Below, one piece after another: positions 5,374 through 10,434 of a stretch of DNA of 10,434 nucleotides. Each line of letters starts with the position of its first letter. Positions within the stretch are counted from its first letter, which is position 1. Origin of the DNA: DATKSG01 sp035531775 (GTDB lineage: Bacteria > Actinomycetota > Acidimicrobiia > Acidimicrobiales > UBA8190); assembly GCA_035531775.1 (NCBI GenBank), contig DATKSG010000059.1:1-10434 (forward strand), given 5' to 3'. The position numbers were made by a program, and so were the translations under genes. The notes beneath the pieces are model-generated. The model saw only the letters and a program-made list of their open reading frames with translations. It ran no database searches and was not told the origin of the DNA.

Positions 5374-5394
5374 GCACCGGACTTCGCCCGGTGC
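5374..5394 (+). promoter_or_regulatory. Hairpin that buries the start codon of the YbjN gene
   Basis: GCACCGG (5374-5380) and CCGGTGC (5388-5394) form a perfect 7-bp stem with a 7-nt loop. The right arm contains the GTG start (5391-5393). It begins 3 bases after the mshA stop, so ribosomes ending mshA would melt it; coupled translation is a reasonable inference. Confidence 0.5.
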
Positions 5395-5885
5395 CCTTGG
5401 CCCGTATCTCCACCCCCGAAGAGGCGGCCGCCTGCGGTCAGGTGATCGAGCACTGGTCGGCGGCGCGTCTGGCCGAGGGCGGTGCCCTGGTGGCGGTGGA
5501 CCGCCAGCCCGATGCGGCGCGCTGGTACCTGCGCCTGGCCGGCGACGACAAGGACTTCGTCACCGTCTGGCTCACCGTCCGCCAGCGCACACTGCACCAC
5601 GAGGCACAGGTCATGCCGGCGCCCGACACGGAAGTGGAGCGCGTCTACGAGTACCTGCTGCGTCGCAACGCCGACCTGCATCAGATGCGCTTCGCCCTCG
5701 GCGCCGAGGACGCCGTGTACCTGGTGGGAGAGATGCCGGTGGCCGACGTCTGTGACGACGAGCTGGACCGCATCATCGGCTCGTCGCTTGCCTACGTGGA
5801 CGACGTGTTCCCCACCGTCATGGAGATCGGCTTCGCCGGCCGCTACCGCGCCCGGCGCCGTGGCCCCCAAGGGCCCCGGCGGTAG
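5391..5885 (+). CDS. YbjN-domain protein
   Basis: A 164-residue soluble protein with the YbjN (type III secretion chaperone-like fold) pattern. A helix near the start (TPEEAAACGQVIEHWSAARL) is followed by beta strands (ALVAVD, RWYLRLAG, DFVTVWLTVRQRTLHHEAQVMP), a helix VERVYEYLLRRNADLHQMRFA, then DAVYLVGEMPVADVCDDELDRIIGSS and a final helix. Actinobacteria often carry such a gene directly beside mshA (Rv0487 beside Rv0486 in M. tuberculosis), yet its biochemical role is not established. The GTG start at 5391 lies within a hairpin and no better in-frame start is close; translation probably depends on mshA. The C-terminus is basic (RYRARRRGPQGPRR), and the TAG stop lies inside the presumed promoter of proC. 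Confidence 0.88.
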   Translation: MPLARISTPEEAAACGQVIEHWSAARLAEGGALVAVDRQPDAARWYLRLAGDDKDFVTVWLTVRQRTLHHEAQVMPAPDTEVERVYEYLLRRNADLHQMRFALGAEDAVYLVGEMPVADVCDDELDRIIGSSLAYVDDVFPTVMEIGFAGRYRARRRGPQGPRR

Positions 5886-5888
5886 CCT
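5883..5888 (+). promoter_or_regulatory. TAGCCT -10-like element of proC, made from a stop codon
   Basis: TAGCCT ends 6 nt before the proC ATG, and its first three bases are the stop codon of the YbjN gene. The arrangement is the same as at the XRE-mshA junction. Confidence 0.5.
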
Positions 5889-5894
5889 CCGGCC

Positions 5895-6692
5895 ATGACG
5901 CCGAGATTGGTGGTGGTGGGCGGGGGCCGGATGGGCACCGCCCTCGTGCGCGGGCTGTTGTCCGCCGGCTGGTACCCGGGTGACGTGATGGTGTCGGAGG
6001 TCGATGCCCGCCGGCGCGCCGAGCTCGCCGGCGAGCTGCCCGGCGTGGCCGTGGTGACGGAGCCGGCGGCAGCCGAAGGTGCCGTGCTGGCCGTGAAGCC
6101 GGGCGTGGCCGAGGAAGCCTGTGGCGCGCTGAAGGCGGCCGGGGTCCCCCGGTGGTTGTCGATCATGGCCGGCATCCCCCTCGAGCGTCTCGAGGCCTGG
6201 GCCGGCCCCGGCGTCGCCGTGGTGCGGGCCATGCCCAACACGCCGGCGCTGGTCGGGGCGGGCATGTCGGCTGTCTCCGGTGGCTCGGGGGCGTCCCCAG
6301 CCGACCTGACTTGGGCCGAGGAGCTGCTAGGCGCCGTGGGGGAGGTGGTCCGGGTCCCCGAGGCCGAGATCGACGCCGTCACCGGGGTATCGGGGTCGGG
6401 CCCGGCCTACATCTTCCTGGTCACCGAAGCCCTGGCCGAGGCCGGGGTGGCGGCCGGGCTGGCCCCCGAGATGAGCCGCCAACTGGCCCGCCAGACCGTG
6501 GTGGGGGCCGGGCGGCTCCTGGCTGAGCCGGGCGCCGACCCCGCTTCGCTGCGGGCCCAGGTCACATCGCCCGGGGGCACCACAGCGGCGGCGCTGGCCG
6601 TGTTGGAGGAGGCCGGGTTGCGCCGGGCCTTTGCGTCGGCTGTCCAGGCTGCCGCCGCACGGTCCCGGGAGATGGGAATGCACGGCTCCTGA
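5895..6692 (+). CDS. proC: Pyrroline-5-carboxylate reductase
   Basis: ProC catalyses the last step of proline synthesis, the NAD(P)H reduction of 1-pyrroline-5-carboxylate. The 265-residue protein is full length for the family. It begins with the Rossmann motif VVVGGGRMGTALV (6-18), has LAVKPG in the cofactor domain, and RAMPNTPALVGAGM before the dimerisation domain. The C-terminal signature starts with VSGSGPAYIFL and includes the active-site segment SPGGTTAAAL. The ATG at 5895 is preceded by TAGCCT at leaderless spacing and places the Rossmann strand right at the N-terminus. The upstream YbjN gene ends 9 bases earlier. A small HTH gene follows, as it does behind proC in mycobacteria (Rv0500 and Rv0500A). 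Confidence 0.97.
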   Translation: MTPRLVVVGGGRMGTALVRGLLSAGWYPGDVMVSEVDARRRAELAGELPGVAVVTEPAAAEGAVLAVKPGVAEEACGALKAAGVPRWLSIMAGIPLERLEAWAGPGVAVVRAMPNTPALVGAGMSAVSGGSGASPADLTWAEELLGAVGEVVRVPEAEIDAVTGVSGSGPAYIFLVTEALAEAGVAAGLAPEMSRQLARQTVVGAGRLLAEPGADPASLRAQVTSPGGTTAAALAVLEEAGLRRAFASAVQAAAARSREMGMHGS

Positions 6693-6715
6693 CCTGGGAT
6701 TTCTCGATGGCCCCT

Positions 6716-6744
6716 TTTCCACATTTGCCACAATGGCGTACAGT
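6716..6744 (+). promoter_or_regulatory. Promoter of the small HTH gene
   Basis: TTTCCA (6716-6721) and TACAGT (6739-6744) are 17 bp apart, the best -35/-10 pair in the window, in a locally AT-richer gap after proC. Directly after it lies the interrupted palindrome CGCCTCAGGCG (6745-6755), at the likely transcription start, which could bind a regulator. A short leader with GGAG (6755-6758) leads to GTG 6763. Confidence 0.55.
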
Positions 6745-6762
6745 CGCCTCAGGCGGAGAGGG

Positions 6763-6969
6763 GTGATTCCACTGAGTGCTGAAGACGGTGCCAACGCCCG
6801 CTACCTAACGGTACGCGAGGTGGCTGGAACGCTACGGGTGTCCAACATGACGGTCTACCGGCTGATCAACGCCGGGCAGCTCCCGGCGGTGCGGGTGGGC
6901 AAGTCCTTCCGGTTGCGCGAGGACGACGTCAACCGCTACCTGGCGGATCGCTACACCCAGGCCGGCTGA
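6763..6969 (+). CDS. BldC/excisionase-like small helix-turn-helix protein
   Basis: A 68-residue MerR/excisionase-type winged HTH protein: YLTVREVAGTLRVS (14-27), recognition helix NMTVYRLINAGQLPAVRVG (28-46), wing GKSFRLREDDVNRYLADR. It consists of the DNA-binding domain only. The pattern is that of the conserved actinobacterial protein encoded directly after proC (Rv0500A in M. tuberculosis), which shares the fold of BldC; binding as cooperative head-to-tail oligomers, as for BldC, is possible but unproven. The open frame extends back into proC, but GTG 6763 is chosen because it follows a GGAG at short spacing and its own promoter. No integrase or phage gene is nearby, so it is not an excisionase in context. 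The SAM hydrolase gene starts 31 nt after its stop. Confidence 0.9.
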   Translation: MIPLSAEDGANARYLTVREVAGTLRVSNMTVYRLINAGQLPAVRVGKSFRLREDDVNRYLADRYTQAG

Positions 6970-7000
6970 ACGGCCCGGGTCGCACCGGGGGGGTAGGCCG

Positions 7001-7870
7001 GTGACCGGCCGTGGTGGCGGCTGCATCTTCCTGCTGAGCGACTACGGCCAGGTCGACGAGTTCGTCGGGGTGCTGCGTGCCGTGGCCGCCCGTCTGGCTC
7101 CCGGGGCGCCCGTCGTCGACCTCACCCACGACGTGGCGGCCTTCGACGTCCGGGCCGGGGCCCAGGCCCTGTGGCGAGCCGCCGCCCACCTCGGCCCCGG
7201 TGTGGTGGTGGCCGTGGTCGACCCCGGCGTCGGCGGAGCGCGCCGCCCCGTGGCCCTCGGCCTCGGCGCTGGCGCTGGCGATGGCGATGGCGATGGCGTC
7301 ACCGGCCCGAGCGCCTTGGTGGGCCCCGACAACGGGTTGCTCATGGAGGCGGCCGGCGCCCTCGGAGGCGTGCGCCAGGCGGTGGAGCTACGCCGCGACC
7401 GGTCTGTGTCCTCGACCACCTTCGACGGGCGCGACGTGTTCGTCCCCGCTGCATGCGCCCTGTGGCGCGGCGAGCCGCTCGCCTCGCTCGGCGACGGCCT
7501 GGCGCCGTCGGACCTGGTGACGCTCGATCCTCTGTTGGTGCGCGCCGGCGGCGGCCGGCTCGAGGCCGAGGTGACATGGGTGGACCGATTCGGCAATGTG
7601 CAGCTGGCCGCCACCACCGACCACCTGTGCCAAGCCGGGCTGTCGGGCCCGGCCTCGCTGCAGCTGGCGCTCCCGGGTGACGCCACCCGGGGCCTGCACC
7701 GGGTGGGGAGCTTCGCCGAGCTCGGCGACCTCCCGGGCGAGGGCGGGTCTGAGCCGGTGGGGCTGTTGGTGGACGCCAACGGCCGGCTGTCGTTGGTGTG
7801 CGACCGCCGTCGGGCCGCTACCGTGCTCGCCGTGCGAGTCGGCGACACCGTCGTGGTGCGGTCCACATGA
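7001..7870 (+). CDS. SAM hydroxide adenosyltransferase (SAM hydrolase, DUF62 family)
   Basis: The family splits S-adenosylmethionine with water into adenosine and methionine and is related to fluorinase and chlorinase. The 289-residue protein shows FLLSDYG (10-16), VVDLTHDV (38-45), VVDPGVGGARRP (72-83), LVGPDNGLL (106-114), TFDGRDVFVPAA (140-151), WVDRFGNVQL and a C-terminal beta domain ending TVVVRST. In the Asp-Arg-His triad described for the archaeal hydroxide transferase PH0463, D74 and R81 are present, but the His position appears to be D142. Residues 89-99 (GAGAGDGDGDG) come from a hexanucleotide repeat in the loop before GPDNG. GTG 7001 is the only start before the first conserved strand. 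The TGA overlaps the ATG of the following ligase gene (ATGA), so both are probably one operon. Confidence 0.92.
   Translation: MTGRGGGCIFLLSDYGQVDEFVGVLRAVAARLAPGAPVVDLTHDVAAFDVRAGAQALWRAAAHLGPGVVVAVVDPGVGGARRPVALGLGAGAGDGDGDGVTGPSALVGPDNGLLMEAAGALGGVRQAVELRRDRSVSSTTFDGRDVFVPAACALWRGEPLASLGDGLAPSDLVTLDPLLVRAGGGRLEAEVTWVDRFGNVQLAATTDHLCQAGLSGPASLQLALPGDATRGLHRVGSFAELGDLPGEGGSEPVGLLVDANGRLSLVCDRRRAATVLAVRVGDTVVVRST
7265..7300 (+). repeat. GGCGNT hexanucleotide repeat inside the SAM hydrolase gene
   Basis: Six hexamers in a row (two GGCGCT, three GGCGAT, one GGCGTC) encode alternating Gly with Ala, Asp and Val in a loop. Changes in copy number would keep frame. Confidence 0.85.
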
Positions 7871-9333
7871 ACCTGGCTTTACTGGTCGAGTCCCACGACG
7901 GCGAGGCCCCGGCCATGCACGACGGCTCTCGTTTTCAGTCGTGGGGCGAGGTGCGCCGCCGCGCCGCCGGGGTGGCCGACGCCCTGCAGCATGCCGGGGT
8001 GCGGCCCGGCGACCGGGTCGGGTTGGCCTGGCCCACGTCGGTCGAGTTCGTGGCCGCCTACCTCGCCGTCCTGGCCACCGGGGCCGTGGCCGTCCCTCTC
8101 AACCCCAACAGCCCGGCGTCGGAGTTGGCCGGCGAGCTGGCCTCGTTGTCGCCCACGGTGGTCCTGGCCGGCGGCAACGCCCGCGCCGCCCTGGCCGGCG
8201 GCCCGGTGGCCGGCGCCCCCGTGCTCGACGAGATGGCGCCCCCGGCTTCGGAGGACCACCTGGTCGTGGTGGAGCGCCGGCCCGAGGACCTGGCCGTGCT
8301 CCTGTTCACGTCCGGCACCGCCGGTGCCCCCCGTGCCGCCATGCTGAGCCACGGCAACCTGGTGGCCAACCTGCGCCAGATGCTCGACCTGCCCGGCGAG
8401 ATCTCGCGTCCCGACGACGTGGGTCTGGCCGCCGTGCCGCTCTTCCACATCTTCGGCTTGAACGTCGCCCTGGGCCTGGCCCTGGCCACCGGCGCCGCCT
8501 TGGTGCTCGAGGAGCGCTTCGACGCCGCGGCCTCCTTGGAGTCGGCTCGCCGGCTCGGGGTCACCAACCTCCTCGGGGCACCGGCCATGTTCGCCGCCTG
8601 GGCCGACCTGCCCGGTGCCGACGAGGGTGCGCTGGCCGGGGTCCGTCGGGCCATCTCCGGGGCGGCCGACCTGCCGGCCGAGGTGGCCAGCCGCTTCGAG
8701 AAGCGTTTCGGGGTCACCGTGTGGCAGGGCTACGGGCTCACCGAGGCATCGCCGGCGGTGTGTACCGCCCTCGGCACCGGCCGGCACCGCCCCGGCTCGG
8801 TGGGCCGCCCGTTGCCCGGTGTGGCCGTGCGCGTGGTCGACGACGCCGGCGTCGACGTGCTCGACGGGGACCCGGGCGAGGTCTGGGTGCGCGGCCCCAA
8901 CGTCTTTGCCGGCTACTGGGACGACCCGGCCGCCACCGCTGAGGTGCTCGACGCCGAAGGTTGGCTGCACACCGGCGACATCGGCGTCATAGGCGAGGAC
9001 GGCGACATGTTCATCGTCGACCGACAGAAGGACCTCGTCATCGTGTCGGGCTTCAACGTCTTCCCGGCCGAGGTCGAGAACGTGGCGCGGGCGGTGCCCG
9101 GTGTCCTCGACGCCGTGGTGGTGGGGCGTCCCGACGCCACTACCGGCGAGTGCATCGAGCTGGTGGTGCTGGCCTCGCCCGGTGCCGGTGTAACCGAAGA
9201 GGCCCTACGCCGGGCGTGCGCGGCGTCGTTGGCCCGCTACAAGTGCCCGACCACGATCAGGTTCGTGGACGAGTTGCCGCGCGGGCTGACGGGGAAAGCG
9301 CTTCGCCGGGTGCTGCGCGACCAGTCGGGCTGA
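7867..9333 (+). CDS. AMP-forming acyl-CoA ligase (FadD-like, ANL superfamily)
   Basis: ANL enzymes activate a carboxylate with ATP to an acyl-AMP and transfer it to CoA. This 488-residue protein has all core motifs: A3 P-loop TSGTAGAPRAAMLSH (148-162; Arg156 where most have Lys), PLFHIFGLN (191-199), A5 YGLTEASP (289-296), GEVWVRGPNVFAGYW (337-351), D371 in WLHTGD, R386 in VDRQKD, hinge and A8 VSGFNVFPAEVE (393-404), and the catalytic lysine K477 in GLTGKALRR. There is no signal peptide. The compact size fits medium- or long-chain acyl or malonyl-type ligases; the substrate cannot be read from sequence. The ATG overlaps the stop of the SAM hydrolase gene, which argues for coupling and against the longer frame starting at 7798. 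Codon 5 is a rare TTA. The 3' end overlaps a convergent gene by 77 bases. Confidence 0.93.
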   Translation: MNLALLVESHDGEAPAMHDGSRFQSWGEVRRRAAGVADALQHAGVRPGDRVGLAWPTSVEFVAAYLAVLATGAVAVPLNPNSPASELAGELASLSPTVVLAGGNARAALAGGPVAGAPVLDEMAPPASEDHLVVVERRPEDLAVLLFTSGTAGAPRAAMLSHGNLVANLRQMLDLPGEISRPDDVGLAAVPLFHIFGLNVALGLALATGAALVLEERFDAAASLESARRLGVTNLLGAPAMFAAWADLPGADEGALAGVRRAISGAADLPAEVASRFEKRFGVTVWQGYGLTEASPAVCTALGTGRHRPGSVGRPLPGVAVRVVDDAGVDVLDGDPGEVWVRGPNVFAGYWDDPAATAEVLDAEGWLHTGDIGVIGEDGDMFIVDRQKDLVIVSGFNVFPAEVENVARAVPGVLDAVVVGRPDATTGECIELVVLASPGAGVTEEALRRACAASLARYKCPTTIRFVDELPRGLTGKALRRVLRDQSG

Positions 9334-10066
9334 CCAATTCGGCTGGCGCGAGCGCCGGTCCCGGCAGCGATGATGGCGGCGCCGGGCCCGGGCTCGAGGC
9401 CAGCAGGAAGCCCACGAACAGCACGGCCACGCCGATGGCCAAGGTGACGGCGAACGCCGTCATCTGGTCGGCCACCGAATTGAGCAGCCCGCTCGCTCCG
9501 GTGACCAGGGTGCCGGCCGCCACCACCACCGTGCCGAGGGCCCGGCGTCCGCCCAGGGCCGGCCTGGCCCTGGCCACCCACCGCCCGCGGGCCACGCTCC
9601 ACAGCGCACCGCCCACGATGACGAGCGTGGCGCCGCCCGAGGCCACTCCGGCCATGGCCCTGGGCAGCACCCCCAACACGTGCGATCCCTGGGCCAGCCG
9701 GTGCGCGGGAAGGGCTTGGGTGAAGCGGGTGCTCACCATGACGCCCGCCGCGAAGCCGCCTCCGGCGGCGGTGGCCCAAGCCGCCGCGTCTCCGGCCCGG
9801 CGGCCCCAAAGCAGGTACACGGTCCCGAGGGCCAGCACCGGCACGTCGAGGATGGCGCCCACCAGATAGAACAGCCGGTAAGCGGTGCCGTCCCACCCAC
9901 CCGAGGCGCCGGTGGCCAGGGCTCCGGCGGCCACGGCGAACAGGGCCAGGGCCACGCTCCAGGCCAGCTCGTGCCGGCCCCGGCGGGCCATGAAGCGCTC
10001 CCAGGTGCATAGCGAGGCGGCAGTCGCCACCAAAGCCGCACCCACGGCAAAAGCGGTGTCGAGCAC
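9257..10066 (-). CDS. Seven-helix integral membrane protein of unknown function
   Basis: A 269-residue hydrophobic protein with about seven transmembrane helices (approximately 4-21, 34-53, 63-86, 95-112, 132-158, 175-195, 202-223). It has a charged loop TWERFMARRGRHELAW after helix 1 and GGWDGTAYRLFYLVGA before helix 3. The last 45 residues are a Pro/Ala/Ser-rich disordered tail, largely encoded over the antisense 3' end of the acyl-CoA ligase gene. Similar small membrane proteins with this W/R/Y pattern exist in actinobacteria, but I know of no assigned function. The GTG start is preceded on the - strand by TAGGCT ending 8 nt upstream, again a leaderless-type arrangement. It is divergent from rex, which makes a redox-linked role conceivable but unproven. 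Confidence 0.82.
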   Translation of the reverse strand: MLDTAFAVGAALVATAASLCTWERFMARRGRHELAWSVALALFAVAAGALATGASGGWDGTAYRLFYLVGAILDVPVLALGTVYLLWGRRAGDAAAWATAAGGGFAAGVMVSTRFTQALPAHRLAQGSHVLGVLPRAMAGVASGGATLVIVGGALWSVARGRWVARARPALGGRRALGTVVVAAGTLVTGASGLLNSVADQMTAFAVTLAIGVAVLFVGFLLASSPGPAPPSSLPGPALAPAELVSPTGRAAPGEALSPSARAATRPRT

Positions 10067-10074
10067 GGTGGATC

Positions 10075-10080
10075 AGCCTA
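10075..10080 (-). promoter_or_regulatory. TAGGCT -10-like element of the membrane protein gene
   Basis: On the - strand TAGGCT ends 8 nt before the GTG at 10066, with no Shine-Dalgarno between. Confidence 0.45.
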
Positions 10081-10142
10081 CGACGGCACCGCTGCGCCCG
10101 GGTCGGGCGGGCCCGACTTGGTGTGTCGCCCCACTGCGTCGG

Positions 10143-10148
10143 TACGAT
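10143..10148 (+). promoter_or_regulatory. TACGAT -10-like element of rex
   Basis: TACGAT, identical to the hexamer before the RsiG-like gene, ends 8 nt before the GTG at 10157. TTGGTG (10118-10123) could be a weak -35 at a 19-bp distance. No inverted TTGTGA/TCACAA Rex box was seen. Confidence 0.5.
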
Positions 10149-10156
10149 CCGCCACC

Positions 10157-10434
10157 GTGGGCACTGTTCGGTCGCGTCGTATCCCGGAGGCGACCGTGGC
10201 GCGGCTGCCGGTCTACCAGCGCATCCTCCTGGAGATGGTGCGGGCCGGCACGGCCACCGTGTCGTCGGAGCAGTTGGCCGACATGGCTCGTGTGAACGCC
10301 TCCAAGGTGCGCAAGGACCTGTCGTTCCTCGGCTCCTTCGGCACCCGGGGTTCGGGATATGACGCCGAGTTCCTCCTGGCCCACATCGACAAGGAGCTCG
10401 GCCTCGACCACCGACTCGAACTCGTCGAAGTGGT
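10157..10434 (+). CDS. rex: Redox-sensing transcriptional repressor Rex, N-terminal part
   Basis: Rex is a dimeric repressor that releases DNA when NADH rises and controls respiration and fermentation genes in Gram-positive bacteria. The visible 92 codons run to the window edge. They show the winged-helix DNA-binding domain: IPEATVARLPVYQRILLEMV (9-28), then VSSEQLADMARVNASKVRKD (36-55), then LSFLGSFGTRGSGYDAEFLL. These are the diagnostic Rex motifs, including the recognition helix VNASKVRKDLS and the wing GSFGTRG. The NADH-binding Rossmann domain is beyond the edge. The GTG at 10157 leaves an eight-residue extension before the conserved IPEATV; a GTG at 10196 would cut into that motif. The gene is divergent from the membrane protein gene with a 90-bp gap. 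Confidence 0.93.
   Translation, partial: MGTVRSRRIPEATVARLPVYQRILLEMVRAGTATVSSEQLADMARVNASKVRKDLSFLGSFGTRGSGYDAEFLLAHIDKELGLDHRLELVEV

Noticed and set aside
4682..5413. 243-residue open frame antisense to mshA
   Set aside because: Shadow of a well-supported gene; composition is Gly/His/Arg rich with no family resemblance.
6763..6969. Phage or plasmid excisionase
   Set aside because: No integrase, attachment site or other mobile gene is nearby, and the position after proC matches a chromosomal regulator.
6970..7000. Expected tiny bS22-like ribosomal protein gene after the HTH gene
   Set aside because: The gap is only 31 bases, and no Lys/Arg-rich short frame is present.
7596..8970. Long frames (about 450 residues + and 360 residues -) over the SAM hydrolase and ligase genes
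   Set aside because: Both are out-of-frame readings of conserved genes; the + one is Arg/Gly/Pro rich.
9334..9356. Terminator after the ligase gene (GGCGC-GA-GCGCC)
   Set aside because: A two-base loop is too tight, no T tract follows, and the region is coding on the other strand.
10067..10156. Rex operator upstream of rex
   Set aside because: No inverted TTGTGA/TCACAA-like pair was found; only an isolated TTGGTG occurs.

Overview
The window is about 10.4 kb of very GC-rich DNA (roughly 70% or more by eye) in which almost every third codon position is G or C and GTG starts are common. The gene set points to an actinobacterium: a mycothiol glycosyltransferase (MshA), a nickel superoxide dismutase with its dedicated protease, Rex, a BldC/excisionase-like small regulator next to proC, and an RsiG-like anti-sigma protein. 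The secreted repeat protein at the left edge and the overall flavour suggest a deep-branching, Acidimicrobiia-like lineage. That placement is inference, not a database result. No mobile element, CRISPR array, rRNA or tRNA was seen, and no stretch over 300 bases lacks a gene.

Left part (1-2200): the C-terminal end of a secreted-type repeat protein on the + strand, a hairpin terminator, then a convergent class V aminotransferase/cysteine desulfurase on the - strand. Divergent from the latter is a tiny DksA/TraR-type zinc-finger protein. Middle-left (2200-3060): a divergent Ni-SOD pair, sodN (-) and sodX (+), with a 17-bp palindrome in the shared promoter region. SodX is expected to trim the SodN propeptide so that His1 can bind nickel.

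Centre (3150-7000): a + strand series whose order resembles the mshA-YbjN-proC-small HTH neighbourhood of other actinobacteria. It holds an RsiG-like coiled-coil protein with c-di-GMP-binding motifs, an XRE regulator, mshA, a YbjN-domain protein, proC and a BldC/excisionase-like HTH protein. Right part (7000-9333): a SAM hydroxide adenosyltransferase (DUF62) overlaps a FadD-like acyl-CoA ligase by ATGA, so the two are probably translationally coupled. The end (9257-10434) holds a seven-helix membrane protein of unknown function on the - strand and, divergent from it, the start of rex, cut by the window edge.

The strongest scale-crossing pattern is promoter architecture. Seven genes have a TANNNT -10-like hexamer ending only 6-8 nt before a GTG or ATG start, as expected for leaderless transcripts. 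Twice (before mshA and before proC) the first three bases of that hexamer are the TAG stop codon of the upstream gene. The most interesting single gene is the RsiG homologue: one exact copy of the E(X)3S(X)2R(X)3Q(X)3D motif and a second copy with Q replaced by H.
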